Source: Castellaniella caeni NBRC 101664
Lineage (GTDB): Bacteria; Pseudomonadota; Gammaproteobacteria; Burkholderiales; Burkholderiaceae_B
Reading direction: 5' to 3'
Assembly: GCF_001592225.1 (NCBI RefSeq)
Contig: NZ_BCWN01000028.1
Coordinates: forward strand, 1-33,053
Length of the DNA stretch: 33,053 nucleotides
Notes under the pieces: model-generated
What the model was told of the DNA's origin: nothing
The model's input: the letters and a program-made list of their open reading frames with translations, nothing else
Databases searched by the model: none
Shown here: one piece after another, positions 15,402 to 25,608 of the stretch
Position numbering within the stretch: position 1 is the first letter of the stretch
How the letters are laid out: each line of letters opens with the position of its first letter
Program-made: the position numbers and the translations under genes

Positions 15402-16595
15402 CTAGGCGTGGGTGGTTTCGGCCACCGTGGTGCGCAGCCGCCCCAGAAAGTCGTCCATTCGCCCGATGGCCTCGTGCAGGCGGTCGAGCCCCGTGGCGTA
15501 CGAGAAGCGCACGGTGTGGCTGGCATGCGCCTGGCCGAAGTCCAACCCCGGCACCGCCGCCACCCCGGCCTCGTTGAGCAGGCGGCGGCAGAACTCGGTG
15601 CTGTCCAGGCCAAACGCGCGGACGTCCGCAAAAATGTAGAAGGCGCCGTCTGGCGCCGCGGGTACGTGCAGGCCCAGACGGGCGAATTCGGGCAGCAGGT
15701 AGTCGCGCCGTTCTTTGAAGGACAGGCGGCGGCGCTCGTAGATTTGCATGACTTCGGGCTCGAAGCAGCTCAGGGCCGCGTGTTGCGCCAGGGCCGGTGC
15801 GCAGATGGCCAGGCTGGCGGCCATGCGTTCGATGGCGGGCATGAGCGCCGCAGGCGCCATGAGCCAGCCCAGGCGCCAGCCCGTCATGTGGAAGTATTTG
15901 GAGAAGCTGTTGATGACGAGGATGTCGTCGTCGAGCGTGAGCGCGCTTTGCGGGGCTTCATCGTAGTACAGGCCCAGGTAGATTTCGTCCATGATGACGA
16001 AGCCGCCGCGGGCGCGCACGGCGGCGATCAGGGTGCGCAGGGCGTCGCGCGGCATTGAGGTGCCCGTGGGGTTGCTGGGCGAGGCGATCAGCACGCCCCG
16101 CGTCTTGGGCCCCCAGTGGGCATCGATGTCGTCGGCGGACAGCTGGAACCGATGCGCGGCGGTGGTGGGGATCAGCCGGGTGATGCCGCCCGCGGCGGTG
16201 ATGAAGTTCTGGTTGGCCGGGTAGGACGGGTCGGGCATCAGCACTTCGTCGCCGGGGTTGATGAGCGCCATGGCGGCCAGCAGCAGCGCGCCCGAGGCGC
16301 CCGAGGTGATCAGGATGCGGGCCGGGTCGAGTCGCGCGCCGAAGTGGCTGTCGTAATAGTGGGCGATAGCTTCGCGCAGGGCCGGAATGCCGGCGGGCGC
16401 GGTGTAGCCGCTCAGCCCTGCGTCGGCGGCGCGGTTCAGGGTTTCGAGCACGCGGGCGGGGGCGGTGAAGTCGGGTTCGCCGATGCCCAGGCTGATGATG
16501 TCGCGCCCCTGGGCGGCCAGGGCCTGCGCCTGCTTCAGGACTTCCACGGCGTAAAATGGCACCGTGCGTTCGGTTCTGTCGGCCAGTCGGACCAT
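15402..16595 (-). CDS. Pyridoxal-phosphate-dependent class I/II aminotransferase
   Basis: A fold-type I aminotransferase of 397 residues. The N-terminus reads SLGIGEPDFTAP, the cofactor region SPSNPTGTSMPRD, and the PLP lysine is K233 in NSFSKYFHMTGWRLGW. A conserved arginine near the C-terminus (VRFSYAT) should bind the substrate carboxylate. The start at 16595 is preceded by GAGAGA on the minus strand and gives the normal family length. A much longer frame runs upstream but has no family content. It is related to aspartate, alanine and aromatic aminotransferases; substrate cannot be assigned. It diverges from the FAD-oxidase-like gene at 16659. Confidence 0.9.
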   Translation of the reverse strand: MVRLADRTERTVPFYAVEVLKQAQALAAQGRDIISLGIGEPDFTAPARVLETLNRAADAGLSGYTAPAGIPALREAIAHYYDSHFGARLDPARILITSGASGALLLAAMALINPGDEVLMPDPSYPANQNFITAAGGITRLIPTTAAHRFQLSADDIDAHWGPKTRGVLIASPSNPTGTSMPRDALRTLIAAVRARGGFVIMDEIYLGLYYDEAPQSALTLDDDILVINSFSKYFHMTGWRLGWLMAPAALMPAIERMAASLAICAPALAQHAALSCFEPEVMQIYERRRLSFKERRDYLLPEFARLGLHVPAAPDGAFYIFADVRAFGLDSTEFCRRLLNEAGVAAVPGLDFGQAHASHTVRFSYATGLDRLHEAIGRMDDFLGRLRTTVAETTHA

Positions 16596-16658
16596 GACGT
16601 CTCTCGTAGAGCATTGTTTCGATGCCTGATTGTAGCCCTGACACCCGGAGGTCTCCCG

Positions 16659-17564
16659 ATGCAGTCTCCCTCGCGCCGCGCCTTTCTGGTGGGCCGCCGT
16701 GCCGAACAACCCCCCTGGGAAGCCTTTCTCGCGCGCTTGAGGCGGGTGGCCCAGGGGCAGGTCTACGAATTCTCCACCACACCGGGCAGCGCCCGCCTGG
16801 TGCCCACGCACATGCAGGACGTTTATCACGCCCGCAGCCTGTGTCAGGAATACGGCGTCACCCTGGCGCTGGACGGCATTCCCAGCGCGTCGCGGCAGGA
16901 CGACATGCCCGTGCTCTGGGTCGAGCCCGGCAGCGCCATGGCGCGCCACGATCGTCTGGGGGCCGACGATCCGCGCTGGTTCGTGCAGCCGGGTTGCCTG
17001 ATCGGCGAACTCGAATCCGCCGGTCTGCCGCAGTTTCGCGACCAGCCGCCGCACCTGACCGTGGCGGCCTGGCTGGCCGACCGCCGTTCGTGCGACTGGG
17101 CGCTCGGGCACACGGCGGACAGCGGGCTGGTGCATGCTCTGGTGCTGTTGGCCGACGGCACGCAGGCCAATCTTGGCGCTTTCGGGGTGGACAACCGCAA
17201 GCCGCTCGACAACGCCCGGGTGCAGGCCATGATTCCCCGGCTTTTTGAACTCAGCGCGCCACTGCCGCAGGCCGAGGCCGACCGGGCCGCGTTCTGGGAT
17301 GCCCGCTACCGGCTTGACGCCCTCAAGCCCGCGCCCGGGCAGGTCGTCAATCTGGCGCACCTGCTGCTGGGGCATGGGGGCGAACTGGGCTGGGTCGAAT
17401 GGCTGGTCTTCGACGAACGCGCAGGCCGCAGCGCCGACCGCCCCTATGAATCCCGCTACGGGCAGCGGCCCGGGCCGGACGCGGCTGGTCAGGCGCAGGA
17501 CGCCGCGGTGCGGGCGCTGTTCGATCCCGGCGGCCTGTTTCCCTTTCAAGGCCAGCAGTTTTAA
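16659..17564 (+). CDS. Uncharacterised protein resembling truncated FAD-linked oxidases
   Basis: A 301-residue protein with a strong GGAGGT Shine-Dalgarno (16647-16652) before the ATG. The segment ARLVPTHMQDVYHARSLCQEYGVTLALDG resembles the start of a PCMH-type FAD domain (as in GlcD/GlcE). The end, RALFDPGGLFPFQGQQF, resembles the FDPxGLxNPGR tail of those oxidases. The glycine-rich pyrophosphate loop that normally follows the first motif is not evident, and the protein is short, so it may not bind FAD or may need a partner. An N-terminal SRRAFLVG looks like a Tat motif, but no hydrophobic stretch follows, so export is unlikely. The function is not known. Confidence 0.7.
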   Translation: MQSPSRRAFLVGRRAEQPPWEAFLARLRRVAQGQVYEFSTTPGSARLVPTHMQDVYHARSLCQEYGVTLALDGIPSASRQDDMPVLWVEPGSAMARHDRLGADDPRWFVQPGCLIGELESAGLPQFRDQPPHLTVAAWLADRRSCDWALGHTADSGLVHALVLLADGTQANLGAFGVDNRKPLDNARVQAMIPRLFELSAPLPQAEADRAAFWDARYRLDALKPAPGQVVNLAHLLLGHGGELGWVEWLVFDERAGRSADRPYESRYGQRPGPDAAGQAQDAAVRALFDPGGLFPFQGQQF

Positions 17565-17572
17565 TGTCCCGC

Positions 17573-17599
17573 CATGCCGACCGCGGCATGGTCGGCATG
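17573..17599. terminator. Inverted repeat between the FAD-oxidase-like gene and maeB
   Basis: CATGCCGAC (17573-17581) and GTCGGCATG (17591-17599) form a perfect 9-bp stem around CGCGGCATG, eight bases after the upstream stop. There is no T-tract. It may terminate the upstream gene or be a binding site for a regulator of maeB, whose start lies 87 bases on. Confidence 0.4.
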
Positions 17600-17685
17600 C
17601 ACGCCTGGGCATACCCCTGTGGGTAACAAGAAGCTAGAATGGCTGGCATCCTCTCCCACAACACAACATGACTCAAGGCACCACA

Positions 17686-19980
17686 ATGGATGAATCCCTG
17701 CGTGCGGCAGCGCTCGAATATCACGAGCATGGTCGTCCCGGCAAAATTTCGGTCACCCCCACCAAACAGCTGTCCAACCAGCGTGACCTGGCCCTGGCCT
17801 ATTCGCCAGGGGTAGCGGCGGCCTGCGAAGAAATCGTGACCGATCCCCATAACGCCTTCCGCTACACCGGTCGCGGCAACCTGGTGGGGGTCATCACCAA
17901 CGGCACCGCCGTGCTGGGTCTGGGCAGCATCGGGCCCCTGGCCTCCAAGCCCGTCATGGAAGGCAAGGCGGTGCTGTTCAAGAAGTTCTCCGGCCTCGAC
18001 GTCTTCGACATCGAAATCAACGAAACCGACCCCGACAAGCTGGTGGACATCATCGCCGGGCTCGAGCCCACCTTCGGTGGCATCAACCTCGAAGACATCA
18101 AGGCGCCCGAATGCTTCGAAGTCGAGCGCAAGCTGCGCGAGCGCATGAAAATCCCCGTCTTCCACGACGATCAGCACGGCACGGCCATCTGCGTCACGGC
18201 GGCCTTCATCAACGGCCTTGAAGTGGTCGGCAAAGACATTGCCCAAGTCAAGGTGGTGGTGTCGGGGGCCGGCGCCGCCGCGCTGGGCTGCCTCGAACTC
18301 ATGATGGACATGGGCCTGCCGCTCGAACACATCTGGGTGTCCGACATCGAAGGCGTGGTCTACGAAGGCCGCACCGTGCTGATGGACCCGAAAAAGTCCC
18401 GTTTCGCGCAAAAGACCGACGCCCGCACGCTGGACGACATCATCGGTGACGCCGACGTGTTCCTGGGGCTGTCGGCCGGCGGGGTGCTCAAGCCGCACAT
18501 GGTCAAGAAGATGGCGGCCCGCCCGCTGGTGCTGGCCCTGGCCAACCCCAACCCCGAGATCCTGCCCGCCGAGGCGCTGGCCGTGCGCGACGACGCCGTC
18601 ATCGCCACTGGGCGCTCTGACTTCCCCAACCAGGTCAACAACGTTCTGTGCTTCCCGTACATTTTCCGCGGAGCGCTCGACGTCGGGGCCACCACCATTA
18701 CGCGCGGCATGGAAAAAGCCGCCGTCATGGCCATCTGCAAGCTCGCGCGCGAAGAACAAAACGACGTGGTGGCCGCCGCCTACGGCCTGTACGACGTGTC
18801 GTTCGGCCCCAACTATTTCATCCCCAAACCCTTCGATCCGCGTCTCATCGTGCGCATCTCGCCCGCCGTGGCCCAGGCCGCCATGGAAGACGGCGTGGCC
18901 ACGCGGCCCATCGCCGACATTGCCGGCTACGCGGGGCAGCTCGAACAGTTCGTCTACCATTCGGGCGCCTTCATGAAGCCGCTGTTCTCGGCGGCGCGCG
19001 CCATGGTGCGCGAAGGCGGCAAGGCGCGCATCGTCTTTGCCGAAGGCGAAGACGAACGCGTGCTGCGCGCCGTGCAGATCATCGTGGACGAACGCCTGGC
19101 CAAGCCCATTCTGGTGGGCCGACCCGCGGTGCTGGCGGCCCGCATCGAAAAATACGGCCTGCGCATCCGCCTGGGCGAAGACGTCGAAGTCACCAACCCC
19201 GAGCACGACGAGCGCTTCCACCAATACTGGACCACCTACTGGGAACTCATGTGCCGCCGCGGCATCACCAAAGAGATGGCGCGCGTCGAAATGCGCCGCC
19301 GCCTCACGCTCATCGGCGCCATGATGGTGCGCCTGGGCGACGCCGATGGCATGATCTGCGGCACGGTGGGCTCCTACGGCAATCACCTGCGCTTCATCGA
19401 CGAAGTGCTGGGCCTGCAGCCGGGCGCCAAGACCTACGCCGCCATGAACATCCTGCTGCTCGAAGAGCGCACCCTCGCGCTCACCGACACGCACGTCAAC
19501 GACTGCCCCGACGCCTCGCAGATCGCCGAGATCACGCTCATGGCCGCCGAAGAAATGCGCCGCCTCAATATCGAGCCCAAGGCGGCCCTGCTGTCGCGCT
19601 CCAACTTCGGCACGGGCAGCTCGTCGTCCGGTGAGAAAATGCGTGCGGCGCTGGCCCTGGTGCGCGAGCGCGACCCGGCCCTGGAAATCGACGGCGAAAT
19701 GCATGGCGACTGCGCCCTCGACCCGGCCTTGCGCCAGCGCATCCTGCCCACCACCACCTTGCAGGGGGAAGCCAATCTGCTGGTGTGTCCCAGCGTCGAT
19801 GCGGGCAACATCGCCTACAACCTGCTCAAGACGGCGGCGGGCGGCAACGTGGCGGTCGGCCCCTTCCTGCTGGGGGCCAGCGCGCCGGTGCACATCCTCA
19901 CGTCCAGCTCCACGGTGCGCCGTATCGTCAACATGGCGGCACTGACGGTGGTCGATGCCAACAAACCGCGACGCGCCTGA
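17686..19980 (+). CDS. maeB: NADP-dependent malic enzyme with C-terminal phosphotransacetylase-like domain
   Basis: This enzyme oxidatively decarboxylates malate to pyruvate with NADPH production. It has 764 residues, as in large MaeB proteins (759 in E. coli). The malic domain carries [43 protein letters not shown] and HDDQHGTAI. The cofactor domain has [16 protein letters not shown]. The C-terminal third is a phosphotransacetylase-like domain ([40 protein letters not shown]) that in homologues serves acetyl-CoA sensing, not catalysis. The start at 17686 matches the family N-terminus and has AAGG seven bases upstream. An in-frame ATG at 17668 adds six residues but lacks a Shine-Dalgarno. The 3' end overlaps the patatin gene by 26 bases. 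Confidence 0.96.
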   Translation: MDESLRAAALEYHEHGRPGKISVTPTKQLSNQRDLALAYSPGVAAACEEIVTDPHNAFRYTGRGNLVGVITNGTAVLGLGSIGPLASKPVMEGKAVLFKKFSGLDVFDIEINETDPDKLVDIIAGLEPTFGGINLEDIKAPECFEVERKLRERMKIPVFHDDQHGTAICVTAAFINGLEVVGKDIAQVKVVVSGAGAAALGCLELMMDMGLPLEHIWVSDIEGVVYEGRTVLMDPKKSRFAQKTDARTLDDIIGDADVFLGLSAGGVLKPHMVKKMAARPLVLALANPNPEILPAEALAVRDDAVIATGRSDFPNQVNNVLCFPYIFRGALDVGATTITRGMEKAAVMAICKLAREEQNDVVAAAYGLYDVSFGPNYFIPKPFDPRLIVRISPAVAQAAMEDGVATRPIADIAGYAGQLEQFVYHSGAFMKPLFSAARAMVREGGKARIVFAEGEDERVLRAVQIIVDERLAKPILVGRPAVLAARIEKYGLRIRLGEDVEVTNPEHDERFHQYWTTYWELMCRRGITKEMARVEMRRRLTLIGAMMVRLGDADGMICGTVGSYGNHLRFIDEVLGLQPGAKTYAAMNILLLEERTLALTDTHVNDCPDASQIAEITLMAAEEMRRLNIEPKAALLSRSNFGTGSSSSGEKMRAALALVRERDPALEIDGEMHGDCALDPALRQRILPTTTLQGEANLLVCPSVDAGNIAYNLLKTAAGGNVAVGPFLLGASAPVHILTSSSTVRRIVNMAALTVVDANKPRRA

Positions 19981-21166
19981 GCGGCCTGCCATCGGCCTGG
20001 TGATGACGGGCGGTGGCGCGCGCGCCGCCTACCAGGCCGGGGTGCTGTCGGGGGTGCTGCAACTGCTCGACCCCGACTCCCGGCGCACCTTCCGCAACCC
20101 CTTCGACATCATCTGCGGCACCTCGGCGGGCGCCATCAATGCCACGGCACTGGCGTGCCGGGCGCATCAGCCACACCAGGCCGTCCGCCATCTGTGCGCC
20201 CTGTGGCAGTCGTTGTGCACGCGCGACATCTATTACGCCGACGCGCCGCGCCTGATGCGCACCGGCCTGCAGTGGCTGGGCATGCTCACCCTGGGCTGGA
20301 TTCGTCCCCAGCTGTCGCGCTACGCGCCGCATTCCCTGCTCGACAACGAACCGCTGTCCGGGCTGCTGTCGCGCACGCTGAACTTCTCCCGGCTGCAGAC
20401 CAATCTGCGTCGCGGCCATCTGGGGGCGCTGGCGATCACAGCCACGGCCTACACCACGGGCGAACACCTCACCTTCTATCAGGCCCGGGGCGGCATCCTG
20501 CCCTGGACGCGCACGCTGCGCCGCGCCGTGGACTGCACCATCGGCGTCGATCACCTGCTGGCTTCCAGCGCCATCCCCTTCGTGTTTCCGGCGCGCGCCA
20601 TCCTGGTGGGTGACCGCACGCTGTGGTGCGGCGACGGCTCGATGCGCCAGCTGGCGCCCATCAGTCCCGCCATCCACCTGGGGGCCGAGCGGGTCTTCGT
20701 CATCGGCACCAATTATCAAGACGAGACCCAGCCACAGATCCGCGATCTGAGCCCGCCTTACCCCAGCCTGGCGCAGATTGCGGGCCATACGCTGTCGAAC
20801 ATTTTTCTCGACGGCGTGTCGGTCGATATGGAGCGCATGGCGCGCATCAATGAGCTGCTTGCACGAATCCCCGCAAATGGATTAAAAAGCGAGTCACTGC
20901 GGCCCATCCACACGCTGATGATCGCTCCCAGCCGTTCTCTCGACGAAATGGCGCTGGATCATCTGGACGAGCTGCCGCGGGCCGTGCATACGCTGTTTCG
21001 CGTGCTGGGGGTCTCCCCCAAGAAAGTCGAGGCGGGCGGTGGCGCACTGGCGTCGTATTTGTTGTTTGAAACAGGCTATACGAAGGACCTGATCGCGTTG
21101 GGGCGGGCCGACAGCCTGAGCCGTGCTGATGAAATCATCGCTTTTTTCAAGGAGTGGTCCGCATGA
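19955..21166 (+). CDS. Patatin-like phospholipase
   Basis: A serine lipid hydrolase of 403 residues. The patatin elements are intact: the oxyanion loop GGGARAAYQAG near the N-terminus, the nucleophile S57 in GTSAG, and the catalytic-dyad aspartate D227 in GDGSMRQLAP. No signal peptide is seen, so it is probably cytosolic or peripheral to the inner membrane. A basic, hydrophobic middle region (LGWIRPQLSRYAPHSLL) could contact membrane. The start lies 26 bases inside maeB; later in-frame starts would cut into the oxyanion loop. It is translationally coupled to the following barstar-like gene. Its substrate is unknown. Confidence 0.9.
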   Translation: MPTNRDAPERPAIGLVMTGGGARAAYQAGVLSGVLQLLDPDSRRTFRNPFDIICGTSAGAINATALACRAHQPHQAVRHLCALWQSLCTRDIYYADAPRLMRTGLQWLGMLTLGWIRPQLSRYAPHSLLDNEPLSGLLSRTLNFSRLQTNLRRGHLGALAITATAYTTGEHLTFYQARGGILPWTRTLRRAVDCTIGVDHLLASSAIPFVFPARAILVGDRTLWCGDGSMRQLAPISPAIHLGAERVFVIGTNYQDETQPQIRDLSPPYPSLAQIAGHTLSNIFLDGVSVDMERMARINELLARIPANGLKSESLRPIHTLMIAPSRSLDEMALDHLDELPRAVHTLFRVLGVSPKKVEAGGGALASYLLFETGYTKDLIALGRADSLSRADEIIAFFKEWSA

Positions 21167-21621
21167 GTCTGGCCCAGATACACGAAATGTTCGCCCAAGG
21201 GGTGATTGATCCCCAGGTCGTATCCGAGCAAGACGCCCTGGCTGCCGCCACCGAGGCCGGCCTGGCCGCGTTTGTGGTGGATTGCGACCGCGCCCGCAGC
21301 CGCTCGGCCGTCTTGCGCGCGGTGGTCAAGGCCATCGACTATCCCGAATTCTTTGGCGGCAATCTCGACGCCCTGTACGACTGCTTGTGCGACACGCTGG
21401 CCGACCAGAAGACCGGCATGTTCCTGTGGTTCCGCCATCTGCATTCGGGCGACCCGGCGCTGGTCGAAGACGCCCAGGCCATCCAGGGGGTGTGCAACGA
21501 CGTCGTCGAGTGGGGGCAAAACAACGAACGTCAGTTTGCTTTTGCCATCGAACACGCCGGTGCGCACCCGGCCCCCGAGCCCGGGGTCGAACCCGTGCCG
21601 TATTCGGGGCGCGAAGAATAA
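21163..21621 (+). CDS. Barstar-family protein (RNase-inhibitor fold)
   Basis: A 152-residue acidic protein. The central segment YPEFFGGNLDALYDCL with WGQNNERQFAFAIEHA is the barstar (barnase inhibitor) signature, including the Asn-Leu-Asp that makes the inhibitory surface. The start ATG 21163 has AAGGAG eight bases upstream and overlaps the patatin stop (ATGA), so the pair is coupled. The GTG at 21154 lies within that Shine-Dalgarno and is unlikely to be used. A roughly 35-residue N-terminal extension and a Pro-rich C-terminal tail flank the domain. No barnase-like RNase is encoded nearby, so its partner, if any, is elsewhere or different. Confidence 0.87.
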   Translation: MSLAQIHEMFAQGVIDPQVVSEQDALAAATEAGLAAFVVDCDRARSRSAVLRAVVKAIDYPEFFGGNLDALYDCLCDTLADQKTGMFLWFRHLHSGDPALVEDAQAIQGVCNDVVEWGQNNERQFAFAIEHAGAHPAPEPGVEPVPYSGREE

Positions 21622-21658
21622 GCCCGCCTGCCGCCGTCGGCCTGTCGTGCCGGTGGGC

Positions 21659-22381
21659 CTACCACTGCAAGAGCGCGGTGGCCGCCGCCGCCATGGCCAG
21701 TCCCGCGGTTTCGGTGCGCAGCACGCGCGGGCCGAACCGCACTGCGCTCAACCCTCGCTTGCGCGCAAGCGCGAGTTCGCTCTCCGACCAGCCGCCCTCG
21801 GGGCCGACCAGCAGGCTCAGCCGCGTGTCCACGGCGCGCAGCGCCTGGGCGAAATCGGCGGGGCCGTCGGGATGGCAGAACAGGGTGGGGCCTTCGAGGG
21901 CGCCCAGGCAGTCGGCCAACGGCGCGGGGGCGTGCACCTGCATCAGGCGGTTGCGCCCGCATTGCTCGCTGGCCGCTTGCACGATGGCGCGCCAGTGGGT
22001 CAGGCGCTTGTCCAGGCGCGGGCCGCTCAGGCGCAGCACGCTGCGCTCGGCGGCGACAGGATACAGGGCGCCGACGCCCAGCTCGACCGCCTTTTCCACG
22101 ATCCAGTCCATCTTGTCGCCGCCCGCGATGCCCTGCACGAGCGTCAGGCGGCCGCGCAGCTCGCAATCGCGGGGGTCGTGGCCGCCGACGTCGGCGTAGG
22201 CCGCGCGTCCGTCGGCCACCAGGGTGGCGGGATACTGGCCGCCGCGCCCGTCGAACAGGACGATGGCGCTGCCCGGGGGCAGGCGCAAGACCCGCAGCGC
22301 GTGGTGCGCCAGCGCGTCGGGCAGCACGGCGCGCGTGTGAGCCTGCAGCGGGGTGGGGCAGAAGAATCGGGCGATGGGCAT
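21659..22381 (-). CDS. rsmE: 16S rRNA (uracil-1498-N3)-methyltransferase
   Basis: A SPOUT-class trefoil-knot methyltransferase that methylates U1498 of 16S rRNA. It has 240 residues, close to E. coli RsmE. The N-terminal PUA-like region begins MPIARFFC. The knot motifs are LLVGPEGGWSESE and FGPRVLRTETA at the C-terminus, which form the S-adenosylmethionine site. It converges on the barstar gene with a 37-base gap and diverges from tkt with a 140-base gap. It is transcribed alone. Confidence 0.94.
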   Translation of the reverse strand: MPIARFFCPTPLQAHTRAVLPDALAHHALRVLRLPPGSAIVLFDGRGGQYPATLVADGRAAYADVGGHDPRDCELRGRLTLVQGIAGGDKMDWIVEKAVELGVGALYPVAAERSVLRLSGPRLDKRLTHWRAIVQAASEQCGRNRLMQVHAPAPLADCLGALEGPTLFCHPDGPADFAQALRAVDTRLSLLVGPEGGWSESELALARKRGLSAVRFGPRVLRTETAGLAMAAAATALLQW

Positions 22382-22441
22382 GGCTGCCGGGGAATGTCCC
22401 TACGGAATGAATGTGTGGACTATAAACCGGGGCGGGCAGGG

Positions 22442-22450
22442 TGGTAAAAT
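22442..22450 (+). promoter_or_regulatory. Extended -10 promoter element upstream of tkt
   Basis: TGGTAAAAT is a full extended -10 element (TGnTAnnnT). It would start transcription near 22457 and give a leader of about 65 nt for tkt. A second A/T-rich hexamer TATAAA lies at 22421-22426. No good -35 is seen for either, which is usual for extended -10 promoters. Confidence 0.45.
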
Positions 22451-22521
22451 TCAGGGCTTTGCCATCCACTGAAACGGTAGGGTGCGGCAGCGTCGGCTGT
22501 CTGGCCCGCCCTTAAAGACTT

Positions 22522-24567
22522 ATGAGCGCTTTGCCTGCCCCTGATCCCTCCATGGCCAATGCCATCCGCGTGCTGGCCATGGACGCCGTCCAGCAAGCCA
22601 ATTCCGGCCACCCCGGCGCCCCCATGGGCATGGCCGACATCGCCCACGTGCTCTGGACGCGGCATTTGCGCCACAACCCGTCCGATCCGGCCTGGATCGA
22701 CCGCGACCGCTTCGTGCTTTCCAATGGCCACGGCTCCATGTTGCTGTATGCCCTGTTGCACCTCAGCGGCTACGATCTTCCCATCGAAGAACTGCGCAAT
22801 TTCCGCCAGCTGCATTCGCGCACGCCCGGCCACCCCGAGGTCGGCGTCACCCCGGGGGTCGAAACCACCACCGGCCCGCTGGGCCAGGGCCTGGCCAACG
22901 GCGTGGGCATGGCCTTGGCGCAGGCCCTGCTGGCGCAAGAATTCAACCGCCCCGACCACGAGATCATCGACCACAACACCTATGTGTTCGCGGGCGACGG
23001 CTGCCTCATGGAAGGCATCTCGCACGAAGCGTGCTCGCTGGCGGGCACGCTGGGCCTGTCGCGCCTCATCGTCTTCTACGACGACAACGGCATCTCCATC
23101 GACGGCGAGGTGCGCAACTGGTTTGCCGACGACACTCCGGCGCGCTTCGAGGCCTATGGCTGGAACGTGCTGCGCGGCGTCGATGGGCACGACATGAACG
23201 CCATCGACGCGGCCGTCAACCAGGCGCAGGCGCATGCCGCCGCCGGGCGCGGGCCCACCCTCATCTGCTGCCGCACCGTCATCGGGCGCGGCGCGCCCAC
23301 CAAGGCCGGCTCCGAAAAAGTGCATGGCGCGCCGCTGGGGGCCGATGAAATCGCCGCCGCGCGCAAGGCCATGGGCTGGAACCACCCCCCCTTCGAAATC
23401 CCGCGCGAGGTCTACGCCTACTGGAACAACCGCGAACGCGGTGCCCAGCAGCAGTCCGATTGGCAACTGCGCTTTGACCACTACGCCGAAGCCTACCCCG
23501 AACTGGCCTCCGAGCTGTGCCGCCGTATGGCGGGCGAGCTGCCCACCGATTTCGTCCAGCGCGCCCAGGCATACGTGCTGTCCACGCAAGACAAGGCCGA
23601 GTCCATCGCCTCGCGCAAGGCCTCGCAGCAGGCCATTGGCGCTTTCGCCGAGATCCTGCCCGAAATGCTGGGCGGCTCGGCCGACCTCACCGGGTCGAAC
23701 TTCACCGACTGGAAAGGCGTCACGCCCGTGCGCCGCACGGCGGGCGGCCTGCAGTGGGGGCGCCACATCAACTACGGCGTGCGCGAATTCGGCATGGCGG
23801 CCATCATGAACGGCATTGCCCTGCATGGCGGCTATCTGCCCTTTGGCGGCACCTTCCTCACGTTCTCCGACTATTCGCGCAACGCCCTGCGCATGGCCGC
23901 GCTCATGAAGCAGCGCGTGGTGCACGTCTTCACGCACGATTCCATCGGGCTGGGCGAAGACGGCCCCACGCACCAGGCCATCGAACACGCGGGCAGCCTG
24001 CGCCTCATCCCCAATCTGCACGTCTGGCGTCCGTGCGACACCACCGAAACCGCCGTGGCCTGGCAGGCGGCGCTGACGCGCCCCACCAGCATCGGCATGG
24101 CAGTGCACGACGGCGGCCCATCGGCCCTGTTGCTGTCGCGCCAGAACCTGCCCTTCGTGGCGCGCGACGCCGACAGCACGGCGGCCATCGCGCGTGGCGG
24201 CTACGTGCTGCGCGACATGGTGGGCGCGTGCGCCGTCATCATCGCCACTGGCTCCGAGGTCGAGCTCGCCTTGAAAGCGCAAGATCAGCTGGCCGCCCGC
24301 GGGGTGGCCACGCGCGTGGTGTCCATGCCCTGCACTCAGGCCTTCGATGCGCAAGACGCCGCCTGGCGCGCCTCGGTGCTGCCCGCCGACCTGCCGCGCG
24401 TGGCCGTCGAGGCCGGGGGCACGGCCACCTGGTACAAATACGTGGGCACCACGGGGGCCGTGGTGGGTATCGACACGTTCGGTGAATCGGCGCCTGCCGG
24501 CGTGCTGTTCAAACACTTCAACCTGACGGCCGAGCACATCGCCGCCACGGTCGAGCAGCTTTTGTAA
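22522..24567 (+). CDS. tkt: Transketolase
   Basis: A thiamine-diphosphate enzyme of the non-oxidative pentose phosphate pathway. It has 681 residues, normal for bacterial transketolases. The N-terminal pyrophosphate domain carries [18 protein letters not shown] and the ThDP motif [13 protein letters not shown] ending in [10 protein letters not shown]. The second domain carries the catalytic glutamate E422 in [16 protein letters not shown] and [15 protein letters not shown]. The C-terminal domain is intact. It starts at ATG 22522 with only a weak purine stretch upstream (AAAGA). It is followed after 11 bases by gap and then pgk, forming a Calvin/glycolysis-type central carbon operon without RuBisCO or phosphoribulokinase nearby. 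Confidence 0.96.
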   Translation: MSALPAPDPSMANAIRVLAMDAVQQANSGHPGAPMGMADIAHVLWTRHLRHNPSDPAWIDRDRFVLSNGHGSMLLYALLHLSGYDLPIEELRNFRQLHSRTPGHPEVGVTPGVETTTGPLGQGLANGVGMALAQALLAQEFNRPDHEIIDHNTYVFAGDGCLMEGISHEACSLAGTLGLSRLIVFYDDNGISIDGEVRNWFADDTPARFEAYGWNVLRGVDGHDMNAIDAAVNQAQAHAAAGRGPTLICCRTVIGRGAPTKAGSEKVHGAPLGADEIAAARKAMGWNHPPFEIPREVYAYWNNRERGAQQQSDWQLRFDHYAEAYPELASELCRRMAGELPTDFVQRAQAYVLSTQDKAESIASRKASQQAIGAFAEILPEMLGGSADLTGSNFTDWKGVTPVRRTAGGLQWGRHINYGVREFGMAAIMNGIALHGGYLPFGGTFLTFSDYSRNALRMAALMKQRVVHVFTHDSIGLGEDGPTHQAIEHAGSLRLIPNLHVWRPCDTTETAVAWQAALTRPTSIGMAVHDGGPSALLLSRQNLPFVARDADSTAAIARGGYVLRDMVGACAVIIATGSEVELALKAQDQLAARGVATRVVSMPCTQAFDAQDAAWRASVLPADLPRVAVEAGGTATWYKYVGTTGAVVGIDTFGESAPAGVLFKHFNLTAEHIAATVEQLL

Positions 24568-24578
24568 AGGAGATCTCC

Positions 24579-25589
24579 ATGACCATTCGTGTCGCCATCA
24601 ACGGCTACGGCCGCATCGGCCGCAACATCCTGCGTGCCCATTACGAAGACGGTAAGAAGCACGACATCCAGATCGTGGCCATCAACGATCTGGGTGATCC
24701 CAACACCAATGCGCACCTCACCCGCTACGACACGGCGCATGGCCGCTTCCCCGGCACGGTCGAGGTCGATGGCGATCACATGGTCGTCAACGGCGACCGC
24801 ATCCGCGTGCTGGCCGAACGCAATCCGGCCGAGCTGCCCTGGGGCGAGCTGGGCGTGGATGTCGTACTCGAATGCACGGGCCTGTTCGCCACCAAGGAAA
24901 AGGCCTCCGCGCACCTGAAGGGCGGGGCCAAGAAAGTCATCATCTCGGCGCCGGGCGGCAAAGACGTCGATGCCACTATCGTCTATGGCGTCAACCACCA
25001 AGTGCTCAAGGCCAGCGACACGGTCATCTCCAACGCGTCATGCACCACCAACTGCCTGGCTCCGCTGGTGCATCCCCTGCATCAGGCGCTGGGCGTCGTC
25101 AACGGCCTGATGACCACGGTGCACGCCTACACCAACGACCAGGTGCTCACCGACGTCTACCACAAAGACCTGCGCCGCGCGCGTTCGGCTACCCACAGCA
25201 TGATCCCCACCAAGACCGGGGCGGCGTCCGCGGTGGGCCTGGTGCTGCCCGAACTCGACGGCAAGCTCGACGGCTATGCCATCCGCGTGCCGACGATCAA
25301 CGTGTCCATCGTCGATCTGTCCTTCGTCTCGGCGCGTGAAACCACGGTCGAAGAAGTCAACGGCATCCTCAAGGCGGCGGCCGAAGGCCCCCTGAAAGGC
25401 ATTCTGGCCTACAACACCGAGCCCCTGGTGTCGATCGACTTCAATCACAACCCGGTTTCCAGCACGGTCGATGCCGCGCTGACCAAGGTGTCCGGCTCCT
25501 TGGTCAAGGTGTCTTCCTGGTACGACAACGAGTGGGGTTTCTCCAACCGCATGCTCGATACCACCGTGGCCCTGATGGCGGCCAAGTAA
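24579..25589 (+). CDS. gap: Glyceraldehyde-3-phosphate dehydrogenase, type I
   Basis: This glycolytic enzyme converts glyceraldehyde-3-phosphate to 1,3-bisphosphoglycerate. It has 336 residues. The Rossmann motif [13 protein letters not shown] stands at the N-terminus, with an aspartate in AINDLGD that favours NAD. The active-site cysteine is C155 in [10 protein letters not shown]. The phosphate-binding segments [11 protein letters not shown] and the C-terminal [13 protein letters not shown] are intact. AAAGGAG lies just upstream of the ATG, and the gene follows tkt by 11 bases. A GC-rich hairpin follows it before pgk. Confidence 0.97.
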   Translation: MTIRVAINGYGRIGRNILRAHYEDGKKHDIQIVAINDLGDPNTNAHLTRYDTAHGRFPGTVEVDGDHMVVNGDRIRVLAERNPAELPWGELGVDVVLECTGLFATKEKASAHLKGGAKKVIISAPGGKDVDATIVYGVNHQVLKASDTVISNASCTTNCLAPLVHPLHQALGVVNGLMTTVHAYTNDQVLTDVYHKDLRRARSATHSMIPTKTGAASAVGLVLPELDGKLDGYAIRVPTINVSIVDLSFVSARETTVEEVNGILKAAAEGPLKGILAYNTEPLVSIDFNHNPVSSTVDAALTKVSGSLVKVSSWYDNEWGFSNRMLDTTVALMAAK

Positions 25590-25608
25590 GCCGGTTGCGG
25601 CGTTCACA

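Noticed and set aside
16659-16700. Apparent twin-arginine signal (SRRAFLVG) in the FAD-oxidase-like protein
   Set aside because: No hydrophobic segment follows; the next residues are charged and polar (GRRAEQPPW).
17347-19992. Open frame of 881 codons on the minus strand across maeB
   Set aside because: It is the antisense shadow of maeB in GC-rich DNA. It has no family motifs and shows His/Arg/Gly-rich composition typical of such frames.
21623-21658. GCCCGCC/GGTGGGC pairing as terminator between the barstar gene and rsmE
   Set aside because: The stem is short with a G-U pair, the loop is over 20 bases, and there is no T-tract.
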